Shown here: piece by piece, positions 27,590 to 36,442 of the stretch | Numbering within the stretch: the first letter of the stretch is position 1 | How the letters are laid out: each line of letters begins with the position of its first letter | Assembly: GCA_014983025.1 (NCBI GenBank) | Contig: JADCLP010000001.1 | Span: 930,001-994,000, forward strand | Length of the DNA: 64,000 bases | Origin: Erythrobacteraceae bacterium E2-1 Yellow Sea | GTDB lineage: Bacteria; Pseudomonadota; Alphaproteobacteria; Sphingomonadales; Sphingomonadaceae | Reading direction: 5' to 3' | The notes under the pieces: model-generated | What the model was told of the DNA's origin: nothing | The model's input: only the letters and a program-made list of their open reading frames with translations | Databases searched by the model: none | Made by a program: the position numbers and the translations under genes

Positions 27590-28692
27590 AGCCTGACCGT
27601 TTCAGCGCCTTCCAGCCTGTGGGTGCAGCCCAGCGCTGCCGGGTCTTCACCCTCACCGATCTGGGCTACAGTGCGCCAGCCAATCGTCCGCAGACGCGCC
27701 GCGGCGTCACGATCATGGCCAGTTGGCAAATAGAGTGTGTCAGCCTGCACAGCAGGTTTGGCAGCATCAGCCAGACGGTCCAGATAAAGTGAGAAGCCGG
27801 TTGCCGGTTCCTCACTACCGCGGATGAAATAGGTCCCGCCACGCCCTGCAGCCCCGCGCACCCCATCGGCATAAATGGTGAAGCCGAACCAGCTTTGATA
27901 TTCAAAACCATGGCGTTCTGTGGGGTCCAGCGTGATCCGTGCACGCGCGCCTATCCGCTCTGCAATCTGTTTGATTCCAGCGATCCGGCTTGCCAGCGCG
28001 CCGCCCGCATCGATGGCGCAAAGTTTCTCAACCGCTTCGCCAAAGGGGCCAGTGGCATAAAGCAGCGGCAAATAGGCATCACCGCCTGCAGCCTTCAGCC
28101 CGCCTGCATCCTTCATATCCAGTTCGCGCCGCACGGCATCAATCTGGTCTGCAGCCAGCGGCATGGCCTTTTCCGCCAGCGTATCGACCAGATCAGGCAA
28201 AGTGAAATCGACCGAAATCCCGGTGAGACCTGCCGCGCTGAGCGCCTCAACCGCCAGTTCCACCACCTCACTGGCGGCGGCGACGCTGTCTGCACCGATC
28301 AATTCGGCACCCAGTTGCAGGCGCGCACGCGCAGGATCAAGCTGGTCCGCCTTGATCAGCGCAACTTCACCGCAATAGGCCAGCCGCAAGGGACGCGGCG
28401 CTGCAGCCATGCTGGTCGCGGCAATTCGGCCAACCTGCGGGGTAATATCACTACGCAATGCCAGTGTACGCAGGCTGGATGGATCAACAAAGCGAAACAT
28501 GCGGCGCGGCTGCACCCCGTCCATCCGACCGGCGAGAGATTTTTCAAATTCCACCAGCGGCGGGCGCACCCGGTCATAACCATGCGATCCCAGCACATCC
28601 AATGCAGCGCGCATGGCGCGCGTGATGGCATCCGCCTCTGGTGGCAGGCTGTCTTCCAGCCCTTCTGGCAAAAGATCGTCTGGCTTTGTCAT
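27586..28692 (-). CDS. hisZ: ATP phosphoribosyltransferase regulatory subunit
   Basis: A catalytically inactive HisRS-like protein that activates short-form HisG in histidine synthesis. The 368 residues start MTKPDDLLPEGLEDSLPPEA and include RPPLVEFEKSLAG, the motif-2 like MFRFVDPSSLRTLALRSDITPQVGRIAA and LAYCGEV. The anticodon-binding domain of HisRS is missing, as expected for HisZ. ATG 28692 is chosen over a 17-residue longer reading. hisG is not in the window. It lies about 100 bases after serA on the same strand. Confidence 0.92.
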   Translation of the reverse strand: MTKPDDLLPEGLEDSLPPEADAITRAMRAALDVLGSHGYDRVRPPLVEFEKSLAGRMDGVQPRRMFRFVDPSSLRTLALRSDITPQVGRIAATSMAAAPRPLRLAYCGEVALIKADQLDPARARLQLGAELIGADSVAAASEVVELAVEALSAAGLTGISVDFTLPDLVDTLAEKAMPLAADQIDAVRRELDMKDAGGLKAAGGDAYLPLLYATGPFGEAVEKLCAIDAGGALASRIAGIKQIAERIGARARITLDPTERHGFEYQSWFGFTIYADGVRGAAGRGGTYFIRGSEEPATGFSLYLDRLADAAKPAVQADTLYLPTGHDRDAAARLRTIGWRTVAQIGEGEDPAALGCTHRLEGAETVRL

Positions 28693-28789
28693 GGGGCAGC
28701 CCCTTAGCCGCTCTATCCCGCCTTGTCGAAGGCCGATTTGCACCCCGCCCGCAACTGCATTTCACAGCTGCGAGCGGGAGACATCACAT

Positions 28790-30376
28790 TCAGAATTGCA
28801 GAGCCTTGACCATTTTCACGCCCTGCACTTCGCAAGCCTGCTTGATCACATCTTCAGGGATGGGATTGTCCACGCTCAACAGCAGAACTGCCTCGCCACC
28901 GGCATCGCGGCGGCCCAAATGGAAAGTGCCGATATTGATGCCGTTTTCGCCCAGCAGCGTGCCGATGCGGCCGATAAAGCCCGGCACATCTTCATTGACG
29001 ATATAGAGCATATTGCCAGCCAGCTCAGCCTCAATCCCGATGCCGAACATTTCGACCAGACGCGCCGCGCCTGAACCAAACAGCGTGCCGGCAACAGAAC
29101 GATCGCCCTGGCTGGTCGCCACGGTGACACGGATCAGCGTGTGATAGACACCTTCGCGTTCATGACGGACAGAGCGTACATCCAGACCACGCTCCTTGGC
29201 CAGATAGGGTGCATTGACCATATTCACGCTGTCCGAATAACGGCGCATGAAGCCCGCCAGAACGGCTGCCTCAATCGGCTTTCCATTCAGTTCTGCCGCA
29301 GCACCTTCCCGCTCAATGCTGATCTGGGTGAGGTTGTCATGCGAAAGCTGGCCCACCAGGCTACCCAGCTGTTCTGCCAGTGCCATATAGGGTTTCAGCT
29401 TGGGCGCTTCTTCGGCGCTGAGCGATGGCAAGTTCAGCGCATTGGTGACGCCACCATTGACCAGGTAATCGCTCAACTGTTCTGCCACCTGCAGCGCCAC
29501 ATTCACCTGCGCTTCTGTGGTGGAGGCGCCCAGATGCGGGGTACAGATGAAGTTCTTGGTACCAAACAGCGGGTGGTCGGCTGCGGGCGGTTCCTTTTCG
29601 AACACGTCCAGCGCCGCGCCTGCCACATGGCCGCTTTCCAGCATGTCTTTCAGTGCCGCTTCATCTATCAGCCCGCCACGCGCGCAATTGATGATACGGA
29701 TGCCTGGCTTCGCATTTTCCAACCGTTCACGGTTCAGGATATTGCGCGTCTGGTCGGTCAGCGGGGTATGCAGCGTGACGAAATCGGCACGGCTCAGCAC
29801 CGCATCAAGATCGGCCTTTTCCACGCCCATTTCCACCGCGCGATCTTCCGTCAGGAAGGGATCATAGGCGACCACCTTCATTTTCAGCCCCAGCGCGCGG
29901 CTGGCGACGATCGAACCGATATTGCCTGCACCAATCAGGCCCAGCGTCTTGCCGGTTACTTCCACACCCATAAAGCCGCTCTTGGGCCACAGGCCCTGCT
30001 GCGTCTGTTCATTCGCTTCGGGGATCTGGCGGGCCAGCGCAAACATCATGGCAATGGCATGTTCAGCCGTGGTGATCGAATTGCCGAATGGCGTATTCAT
30101 TACCACCACGCCCTTGCCACTGGCATAGGGGATATCGACATTGTCAACGCCGATGCCGGCGCGGCCAATCACCTTCAGATTGGTGGCGGCATCCAGAACT
30201 TCTTTCGTCACCTTGGTCGAAGAACGAATGGCCAGGCCATCATATTCGCCAATGCGAGCGATCAGCTGTTCAGGCGTTTCGCCGGTGATCACATCAACAT
30301 CACAGCCGCGCTCTTCAAAAATCTTGGCGGCATTGGGGTCCATCTTGTCAGAGATGAGAACTTTGGGTTTGGTCAT
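28790..30376 (-). CDS. serA: D-3-phosphoglycerate dehydrogenase
   Basis: First committed step of serine synthesis: oxidises 3-phosphoglycerate with NAD. The 528-residue long form has the substrate-binding half, the Rossmann motif GLIGAGNIGSIVASRA, the arginine in NCARGGLIDEAAL, the catalytic histidine in FICTPHLGAST, an intervening domain, and a C-terminal ACT domain (about 455-528, MLYIVNEDVPGFIGRIGTLLGENGINI) for feedback control by serine. It lies 94 bases downstream of serC, separated by a long palindromic repeat. Confidence 0.97.
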   Translation of the reverse strand: MTKPKVLISDKMDPNAAKIFEERGCDVDVITGETPEQLIARIGEYDGLAIRSSTKVTKEVLDAATNLKVIGRAGIGVDNVDIPYASGKGVVVMNTPFGNSITTAEHAIAMMFALARQIPEANEQTQQGLWPKSGFMGVEVTGKTLGLIGAGNIGSIVASRALGLKMKVVAYDPFLTEDRAVEMGVEKADLDAVLSRADFVTLHTPLTDQTRNILNRERLENAKPGIRIINCARGGLIDEAALKDMLESGHVAGAALDVFEKEPPAADHPLFGTKNFICTPHLGASTTEAQVNVALQVAEQLSDYLVNGGVTNALNLPSLSAEEAPKLKPYMALAEQLGSLVGQLSHDNLTQISIEREGAAAELNGKPIEAAVLAGFMRRYSDSVNMVNAPYLAKERGLDVRSVRHEREGVYHTLIRVTVATSQGDRSVAGTLFGSGAARLVEMFGIGIEAELAGNMLYIVNEDVPGFIGRIGTLLGENGINIGTFHLGRRDAGGEAVLLLSVDNPIPEDVIKQACEVQGVKMVKALQF

Positions 30377-30387
30377 TTTACTTACCT

Positions 30388-30468
30388 CGTCATCCCGGCA
30401 AAGGCTAGGATCGGTTTCAAATTGGAAATTGCTTGCGGATAGCGGTCCCAGCTTTCGCCGGGATGACG
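30388..30468. repeat. REP-like palindromic element between serC and serA
   Basis: Two 25-base arms (30388-30412 and 30444-30468) are inverted copies with four mismatches, beginning CGTCATCCCGGC, around a 31-base loop. The CGTCATCCCGGCGAAAGC motif is a recurring extragenic palindrome type in many proteobacteria. It fills the whole serC-serA gap and could affect mRNA stability between the two genes. Confidence 0.8.
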
Positions 30469-30469
30469 A

Positions 30470-31597
30470 TCAGGCCTTCAGCGAAGCGTAAGCCCAGTCG
30501 AGCCAGGGGCCGAGCGCTTCTATATCGGCCGTTTCCACCGTCGCACCGCACCAGATGCGCAGGCCAGCCGGGGCATCGCGATAACCGGCGATGTCATAGG
30601 CGGCATCTTCCGCTTCCAGCAGGCCAGCAAATTTCTTGATGAAATCTGCATCCGCACCTTCCACCGTCAGGCAGACGCTGGTGTTGGAGCGGCTGGCGGG
30701 ATCGACAGCCAGATGGCCCAGCCAGTCACGGTCCTGCACAATCTTGTCCAGCGCCGCTGCATTGGCATTGGCACGTGCCTTCATGCCTTCCAGCCCGCCG
30801 ACAGACTTGGCCCATTCCAGCGCGAAAATCGCATCTTCAACGGCCAGCATGCTGGGGGTATTGATGGTTTCACCCTTGAACACACCCTCTGCCAGTGCGC
30901 CCTTGCTCATCAGGCGGAACACCTTGGGCAGCGGCCATGCGGGGGTGTAGCTTTCCAACCGTTCAACCGCGCGCGGGCCCAGGATCAGCACGCCATGCGC
31001 GCCTTCACCGCCCAGAACTTTCTGCCAGCTGAAGGTCAGCACATCGACCTTGTCCCAGGCAATGTCCTGCGCGAACACGGCGCTGGTTGCATCTGCAATA
31101 CACAGCCCTTCGCGATCTGCGGCAATCCAATCCCCATTGGGAACGCAAACGCCGGATGTGGTGCCGTTCCAGGTGAAGATCACGTCGTTCGACCAATCGA
31201 CCTGGGTGAGATCGGGCAGCTCACCATAGGGCGCCTCAATCACAGTGGGGTCGATCTTCAGCTGCTTGGCCGCATCCGTCACCCAGCCTGCGCCAAAACT
31301 TTCCCAAGCCAGCGTGGTGACAGGGCGCGCACCCAGCATGGTCCACATCGCCATTTCGACAGCGCCAGTGTCAGACCCCGGCACAATACCAATGCGGTGC
31401 GTATCGGGCACCTGCAGCACTTCGCGCATCAGATCGATGCACAGGCCCAGACGTGCCTTGCCGATTTTCGCACGATGCGAACGGCCGAGCGATTGCGTGG
31501 CGAGTTTTTCAGGGGACCAGCCCGGCGGCTTGGCGCAGGGACCAGAAGAAAAGAACGGACGCGCAGGTTTGCGCGCGGGTACTCGAATATCAGTCAT
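30470..31597 (-). CDS. serC: phosphoserine aminotransferase
   Basis: Second step of serine synthesis, transferring the amino group of glutamate to 3-phosphohydroxypyruvate. The 375 residues show FFSSGPCAKPPGWSPEKL, GIVPGSDTGAVEMAMWTML, FTWNGTTSGVCVPNGDWI, and the PLP lysine in LTFSWQKVLGGEGAHG. This longer alphaproteobacterial form differs from the E. coli protein. The leader is structured and contains a hairpin that includes the ribosome binding site (see 31598). serA lies downstream on the same strand. Confidence 0.95.
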   Translation of the reverse strand: MTDIRVPARKPARPFFSSGPCAKPPGWSPEKLATQSLGRSHRAKIGKARLGLCIDLMREVLQVPDTHRIGIVPGSDTGAVEMAMWTMLGARPVTTLAWESFGAGWVTDAAKQLKIDPTVIEAPYGELPDLTQVDWSNDVIFTWNGTTSGVCVPNGDWIAADREGLCIADATSAVFAQDIAWDKVDVLTFSWQKVLGGEGAHGVLILGPRAVERLESYTPAWPLPKVFRLMSKGALAEGVFKGETINTPSMLAVEDAIFALEWAKSVGGLEGMKARANANAAALDKIVQDRDWLGHLAVDPASRSNTSVCLTVEGADADFIKKFAGLLEAEDAAYDIAGYRDAPAGLRIWCGATVETADIEALGPWLDWAYASLKA

Positions 31598-31654
31598 TTA
31601 AGACTCTCCTTACAGAGAGCTCGCGCGGCGTTGGGACCGCGTGGCCCACTGGCC
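31598..31654 (-). ncRNA. candidate serC leader RNA motif
   Basis: Between the promoter and the serC ATG the transcript can form three small stems: GGCC/GGCC (31654-31643), CGCGG/CCGCG (31641-31624) and CTCTC/GAGAG (31619-31604). The last stem's 3' arm is part of the AAGGAGAG ribosome binding site, so folding would lower translation. A conserved serC motif upstream of serC in alphaproteobacteria is known from comparative studies; the order of elements here agrees with my memory of it, but no covariance model was run. Confidence 0.55.
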
Positions 31655-31682
31655 GCATTAGTGTTGCGGTGCAGCATGTCAA
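31655..31682 (-). promoter_or_regulatory. serC promoter
   Basis: On the minus strand TTGACA (31682-31677), 16 bases, TAATGC (31660-31655). The -35 hexamer is perfect consensus. Twelve bases further upstream lies the inverted repeat GTTGATC-N10-GATCAAC (31694-31717), a candidate operator. Confidence 0.6.
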
Positions 31683-31693
31683 GCGCAATTCCC

Positions 31694-31717
31694 GTTGATC
31701 CACAGCACTTGATCAAC
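31694..31717. promoter_or_regulatory. inverted repeat upstream of the serC promoter
   Basis: GTTGATC (31694-31700) and GATCAAC (31711-31717), perfect 7-base arms with a 10-base spacer, 12 bases upstream of the serC -35 box. The position suits an activator. The rest of the gap up to 31850 shows no gene. Confidence 0.45.
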
Positions 31718-31850
31718 CAGGGCTTTGTTGGTGGCACTCCACACACCAGGCAGGAAGAATCTACTATCCGCCATTTGGGTCGTTTCAGAAATCAGTGGAA
31801 AATGCCTAAATGATGTTTTTATACAACACTTTACCGCGCAGCATAGAATT

Positions 31851-31878
31851 TTGTTCTTGCAGCAATTTCTTCTATTCT
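31851..31878 (+). promoter_or_regulatory. candidate promoter of the small four-helix membrane protein
   Basis: TTGTTC (31851-31856), 16 bases, TATTCT (31873-31878), 35 bases before the ATG at 31913. The local sequence is AT-rich compared with the rest of the window. Confidence 0.45.
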
Positions 31879-31912
31879 CCCAATTCTTCGAAAGAAGATG
31901 AGGAGGGGAAAT

Positions 31913-32254
31913 ATGAATAAGATAACGGGTATCGCAGGGGCTTTGGCTGCCTTGCTTGCTGTTGTTGCAGGTGTGGTTCCTTTAGGCGGATTGAATGTAG
32001 CGTTAATTCTGATCGTATTGGGAATCATTGCCGGCATCGGCGCGGGTGATGACTCGGCAATTAGATATTATCTGGCTGTTCTGGTTCTACCGGTAGTTGG
32101 TGCCGCTTTGGGTGTTATTCCCATGGTGGGCGAATATCTTGGGGCAATCGCGAACAATCTGGCTGTTGGGGCAGCCGGTATTGCGGCCACACTGATTGCC
32201 TGCCGCGTATATGCCATGGTGATGAACGGCGTAACCGGGCTGACCGCAAAATAG
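31913..32254 (+). CDS. small hydrophobic membrane protein, unknown function
   Basis: A 113-residue protein that is almost entirely hydrophobic, with four likely membrane helices (about 6-26, 27-45, 54-76 and 83-106) and glycine-rich turns such as GIGAGDD. The ATG at 31913 has AGGAGGGG in front; an earlier ATG at 31898 lies inside that site and is rejected. It has its own promoter and terminator, so it is a single-gene unit. I do not recognise a family. Confidence 0.7.
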   Translation: MNKITGIAGALAALLAVVAGVVPLGGLNVALILIVLGIIAGIGAGDDSAIRYYLAVLVLPVVGAALGVIPMVGEYLGAIANNLAVGAAGIAATLIACRVYAMVMNGVTGLTAK

Positions 32255-32277
32255 TTTGATCTGTTTGGTCGAAATCT

Positions 32278-32313
32278 GGGCGTCCCACCACAAGGTGGGG
32301 CGCCCATTTCATT
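32278..32313 (+). terminator. terminator of the small membrane protein gene
   Basis: GGGCGTCCCACC (32278-32289), loop ACAA, GGTGGGGCGCCC (32294-32305): a 12-base stem with one G-T wobble, followed by ATTTCATT. The T-run is interrupted, so termination may be moderate. Confidence 0.7.
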
Positions 32314-32437
32314 GGTGGCGGCCAGATGCCGCAAATGGATCGGCAGTTTAAGCAAAGTTAGCGATTCCGACACAAACGGCACCCGCTTCAAACCCTCTCG
32401 CCAACCGGCGCGGGCTTCTCTATGCCCATATCCCAAT

Positions 32438-33622
32438 ATGAATGTCGCAAACCTTCGCATTGCCCTGTTCAGCGGAAACTACAATTACGTCCGCGACGGG
32501 GCCAATCAGGCGTTGAACCGCCTTGCCGAATACCTGCTGCGGCAGGGGGCATCGCTGCGCGTCTATGCGCCCACCGTGCCCAAGCCCGCTTTTGCCCCCA
32601 CGGGCGACCTGGTCAGCGTGCCTGGTATCGCGATACCGGGCCGTTCGGAATATCAGCTGCCATTGGGCCTTTCGGCGGAAAACAAGCGCGATCTGGAAAA
32701 GTTCCAGCCCGATATCATACATGTTTCCTCCCCCGATCCCACCGGCCATGCCGCGCTGCGCTGGGCACAGGAACATGATCTGCCCGTACTCGCTTCTGTC
32801 CACACAAGGTTCGAAACCTATCCCCGTTATTACAAGATGGGTTTTCTGGAACCGGTGGTGGAATGGATCCTGCGTCGTTTCTACAACAATTGTGATGCGC
32901 TGGTTGCCCCATCACAGAGCATGATTGCCGAACTGATCGAACAAGGCATGCATGATGATATCGCGCTGTGGAGCCGGGGAGTGGATCGCACGATTTTTGA
33001 CCCGTCCAAACGCGATATGGGCTGGCGCCGTGCGCTGGGCATTTCGGATGACGATATTGCCATCGTATTTCTGGGCAGATTGGTGATGGAAAAGGGGTTG
33101 GATGTATTCGCCGATACCATCATCCAGCTGCGCAAACGGCAGGTCCCGCATAAAGTGCTGGTGATTGGCGATGGCCCGGCACGCAAATGGTTTGAACAGG
33201 CGCTGCCCGGCGGCGTGTTTGCCGGTTTCCAGACCGGGGCCGATCTGGGCCGGGCATTGGCAAGCGGCGATCTGTTCTTCAACCCGTCCATCACCGAAAC
33301 CTTTGGCAATGTGACACTGGAAGCAATGGCCAGCGGCCTACCTGTGGTGGCAGCTGGCGCAACAGGTGCATCCAGCCTGGTGGATGATTGGGAAACCGGC
33401 CGCCTGGTTCCGCCCGGCAATGTCCATGAATTTGCTGAGGCAATCGCACCCTATTGCAACAATCCAGACCTGCGCGCGCGCCATGGGGCAGCGGGCGAGA
33501 AAAAGAGCCTGGAATATAGCTGGGACGCGATCAACAGCGTTGTGGCGGACACTTATGTCCGGCTGGTGCAGGATCGCCGCGCATTACAAGAGGCAGAGCG
33601 TCTGGCTCAACAAACGGACTGA
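32438..33622 (+). CDS. GT4 family glycosyltransferase
   Basis: Cytoplasmic or membrane-associated transferase with the GT-B fold, using a nucleotide sugar. The 394 residues begin with the acceptor-side domain (ALFSGNYNYVRDGANQAL...PDIIHVSSPDPTGHAALRWA...ASVHTRFETYPRYY) and end with the donor domain: IVFLGRLVMEKGLDVF, VLVIGDGPARKWFE and the EX7E-type motif SITETFGNVTLEAMASGLPVV. It resembles mannosyl- or glucosyl-lipid transferases, but the sugar and acceptor are not readable. ATG 32438 is chosen over a 42-residue longer reading through the terminator; no strong ribosome binding site is seen. Confidence 0.87.
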   Translation: MNVANLRIALFSGNYNYVRDGANQALNRLAEYLLRQGASLRVYAPTVPKPAFAPTGDLVSVPGIAIPGRSEYQLPLGLSAENKRDLEKFQPDIIHVSSPDPTGHAALRWAQEHDLPVLASVHTRFETYPRYYKMGFLEPVVEWILRRFYNNCDALVAPSQSMIAELIEQGMHDDIALWSRGVDRTIFDPSKRDMGWRRALGISDDDIAIVFLGRLVMEKGLDVFADTIIQLRKRQVPHKVLVIGDGPARKWFEQALPGGVFAGFQTGADLGRALASGDLFFNPSITETFGNVTLEAMASGLPVVAAGATGASSLVDDWETGRLVPPGNVHEFAEAIAPYCNNPDLRARHGAAGEKKSLEYSWDAINSVVADTYVRLVQDRRALQEAERLAQQTD

Positions 33623-33641
33623 CACCCCGCCCCTGATAAAA

Positions 33642-34100
33642 TTACTTCAGCACGCCACGTGCCGTCATACGGCGGGCATAATAAGCCAGTGCGATTATTG
33701 TGGCCCAGATCACCGCGGTGAATATCCATGTGAAACTGTTATCCAGCTCTGCCGGAATATCGGATTTCAGCGTGAAGACCGTGGTTCCTGCCAGCCCCAA
33801 CAACGACACCAGAAACGCGTGATAGGCAAAACGGTTGCGGATCAGCAGCAGTGCAGAACCTGCCACCGCGCCCCATACGCCCAGCGCCCATGCCGCATCG
33901 GCCCAGACCGGGAAATTGGTGAAATAATCCAGCATCACCTGCAGCGGAACACCGGCCCCTTCTGCTGCCTGCCCCAGATATTCTTCATTGCGCATCTGCG
34001 TCATCGAATAATCATAGGCGCCAAAGGCATTCCAGATCAGCGTCAGCACGCCCACCACCCACAGGTGCCATGGAGCACGTGCAGCTCCTGAATTTTCCAT
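33642..34100 (-). CDS. four-helix membrane protein, unknown function
   Basis: A 152-residue protein with four predicted helices (about 12-30, 57-72, 76-95 and 112-140). A conserved-looking segment is LTLIWNAFGAYDYSMTQMRNEEYL in the first loop, a pattern I have seen in sphingomonad proteins of unknown function. The ATG at 34100 has a strong GGAGG-type site. It is convergent with the glycosyltransferase and divergent from rarA. No role can be assigned. Confidence 0.72.
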   Translation of the reverse strand: MENSGAARAPWHLWVVGVLTLIWNAFGAYDYSMTQMRNEEYLGQAAEGAGVPLQVMLDYFTNFPVWADAAWALGVWGAVAGSALLLIRNRFAYHAFLVSLLGLAGTTVFTLKSDIPAELDNSFTWIFTAVIWATIIALAYYARRMTARGVLK

Positions 34101-34187
34101 TTCCCACTCCTCCTCCAAAAAATCCGGCGGAGAATAACGTTGAATACAGCAATGGCAAATCGGCGCGGAGGCATTAGGTTGCGGGGC

Positions 34188-35513
34188 ATGCCAGACCTTT
34201 TCGCAGATGACCCAACCCCGCCCACACAGGATGATGCTTTGCGTGATGACGCGCCGCTGGCAGACCGGCTGCGCCCGCGCGATCTGGCAGAGGTGATCGG
34301 GCAGGAACATCTTACCGGACCAGAGGGCGCAATTGGCCGCATGGTGGCCGCTGGAAAGCTATCCAGCATGATCTTGTGGGGGCCGCCGGGCACTGGCAAA
34401 ACCAGCATTGCCCGCCTGCTGGCCGCCAGCGTGGGGATGCATTTCCTTTCTGTCAGTGCCGTATTTTCCGGCGTCGCGGATCTGAAAAAAGCCTTTGCTG
34501 AGGCGGAACAGATGGCAAGGGCGGGACGCAAGACTCTGCTGTTTGTGGACGAGATCCACCGTTTCAACCGCGCACAGCAGGATGGTTTCCTACCCTTTGT
34601 CGAACGCGGCACGGTGACATTGGTCGGCGCGACCACGGAAAATCCCAGCTTTGCCCTCAACGCCGCGCTGCTCAGCCGTGCGCAGGTATTGATCCTGCAT
34701 CGGCTGGATGCGGCAGCACTTGCCAAATTGCTCGCACGGGCAGAGGCGCTGGAGGGCAAGCCCCTGCCGCTGCGCGATGATGCGAAAGAAGCATTGGTGG
34801 CCAGCGCCGATGGCGATGGGCGGTTCCTGCTCAATCAGGCTGAAACGCTCTATGCCGCCGCGATTGATGATACGCTGGATGCGGCAGGCCTGGGCAAGCT
34901 GCTGCAACGCCGGGTTGCGGTGTATGACAAGGATCGCGACGGGCATTACAATCTGATCAGCGCGCTGCATAAATCTTTACGCGGGTCAGACCCGCAGGCC
35001 GCGCTCTATTACCTCGCGCGGATGCTGACCGCGGGGGAAGAACCGCTTTACGTACTGCGACGGCTGGTGCGCTTTGCCAGCGAGGATATCGGGCTGGCCG
35101 ATCCAAATGCACTTACCCAATGCCTCGCCGCCAAGGACGCTTACGAATTTCTGGGCAGTCCAGAGGGGGAACTGGCCGTGGTGCAGGCCTGCCTTTATTG
35201 CGCCACCGCGCCCAAATCGAACGCTGCCTATGCCGCGCAGAAAGCAGCATGGAAAAGCGCAAAGGAAACCGGCAGTTTGATGCCGCCGCAAAACATCCTC
35301 AACGCCCCGACCAAGCTGATGAAAGATATCGGCTATGGCGCAGGCTATGCCTATGATCACGATGCCGAGGAAGGCTTTTCCGGCGCGAATTACTGGCCCG
35401 AAGAAATGGAACCGCAGGATTTCTATGCGCCTGTCGAGCGCGGGTTTGAGCGCAAGGTAAAAGAACGCATCGATTACTGGAACAGGCTGCGTCAGCAACG
35501 CGGCGATGCGTAA
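34188..35513 (+). CDS. rarA: replication-associated recombination protein A (AAA+ ATPase)
   Basis: RarA/MgsA, a clamp-loader-like ATPase acting at stalled replication forks. The 441 residues have the N-terminal MPDLFADDP (a beta-clamp type motif QxxLF-like), PLADRLRPRDLAEVIGQEHL, Walker A WGPPGTGKTSIARLL, Walker B LLFVDEIHRFNRAQQD, sensor GATTENPSFALNAALLSR, and the C-terminal tetramerisation domain SLRGSDPQAALYYLARML. The start at 34188 is the family start; a TTG at 34140 is less likely. The stop overlaps the next gene by eight bases. Confidence 0.95.
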   Translation: MPDLFADDPTPPTQDDALRDDAPLADRLRPRDLAEVIGQEHLTGPEGAIGRMVAAGKLSSMILWGPPGTGKTSIARLLAASVGMHFLSVSAVFSGVADLKKAFAEAEQMARAGRKTLLFVDEIHRFNRAQQDGFLPFVERGTVTLVGATTENPSFALNAALLSRAQVLILHRLDAAALAKLLARAEALEGKPLPLRDDAKEALVASADGDGRFLLNQAETLYAAAIDDTLDAAGLGKLLQRRVAVYDKDRDGHYNLISALHKSLRGSDPQAALYYLARMLTAGEEPLYVLRRLVRFASEDIGLADPNALTQCLAAKDAYEFLGSPEGELAVVQACLYCATAPKSNAAYAAQKAAWKSAKETGSLMPPQNILNAPTKLMKDIGYGAGYAYDHDAEEGFSGANYWPEEMEPQDFYAPVERGFERKVKERIDYWNRLRQQRGDA

Positions 35514-36390
35514 ATTCAGCCATTTCCTGGCAATCGATTGGTCCGGTGCAAAAGGCGAACGGCAGCGGGGCATTGCGCTGGCACTAACCCATGCCGATGG
35601 TGGCCCGCCCGTACTGGTCACGCCGCCGCCGCGCGGTTGGGCGCGGTTGGAGGTGCTGGCAATTCTTCGTGATGAACTGCCACCTGATACGCTGGTGGGC
35701 ATGGATATGGGCATATCGCTGCCCTTTGCCGATACAGGTGCCTTCTTTCCAGATTGGGGTGATAGCCCGGCAGACGCGCCAGCATTATGGGCGCTGATTG
35801 ACGGAATTTGCCATGCCGATCCGCATCTGGAAGCAGGCAGCGTTCTGACTCATCCTGAAATCGCGCGCTATTTTCGCCATTCCAGAGAGCACATTGGGGA
35901 CCGCTTCCATTTGCCCCATGCTCACACGCGCGAAGGGCGATTTCGCCGGGCAGAGCTGGCACAGCGCACGCAAGGTGTGCGCCCGGTCAGCAATTTCAAT
36001 CTGGTTGGGGCTGCCCAAGTGGGCAAATCCACCCTTACCGGAATGCGGATGCTCCATCACTTGCGTGATCATATTTCCGTGTGGCCTGTGGATCCCCTAC
36101 CTGAAACCGGCAATGCGCTGGTGGAAATCTACACCTCTATTGCAGCGCGCAGCGGTGGTGTGGGCAAAGGCCGGACCAAGATCAGAAATTATGATGAACT
36201 GAATGCCGCGCTGGAACAGCTGGGCACGCCACCCGTTCCGGCCAGCGGGCAGGTTGATGATCATTCGGCCGATGCGCTGGTGACCGCCGCCTGGTTGCGC
36301 CACGTGGCACAAGACCCGCAATATTGGCACCCTGCCGGACTGAGTGTTGAAATTGCGCAAACAGAGGGCTGGACATTCGGCGCAGTTTGA
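35506..36390 (+). CDS. RNase H-fold-like protein, unknown function
   Basis: A 294-residue protein of unknown function. It starts FLAIDWSGAKGERQRGIALAL, which looks like the first strand and catalytic Asp of an RNase H/RuvC-type fold, has VGMDMGISLPFAD as a second strand with an acidic pair, and ends with QVDDHSADALVTAAWLR, resembling the final aspartates of that fold. DUF429-type predicted nucleases share this layout. It overlaps rarA by eight bases, so a link to fork repair is possible but unproven. Confidence 0.65.
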   Translation: MRKFSHFLAIDWSGAKGERQRGIALALTHADGGPPVLVTPPPRGWARLEVLAILRDELPPDTLVGMDMGISLPFADTGAFFPDWGDSPADAPALWALIDGICHADPHLEAGSVLTHPEIARYFRHSREHIGDRFHLPHAHTREGRFRRAELAQRTQGVRPVSNFNLVGAAQVGKSTLTGMRMLHHLRDHISVWPVDPLPETGNALVEIYTSIAARSGGVGKGRTKIRNYDELNAALEQLGTPPVPASGQVDDHSADALVTAAWLRHVAQDPQYWHPAGLSVEIAQTEGWTFGAV

Positions 36391-36442
36391 AGGAAAGGCG
36401 CGCACGTTCTGATTCAGCTAAAGCGTCAGAGCGATAAAAAAT

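Noticed and set aside
28693..28789. serA terminator in the serA-hisZ gap
   Set aside because: An imperfect stem (CCCGC...GCGGG) is present but no T-run follows, so read-through into hisZ cannot be excluded and no terminator is called.
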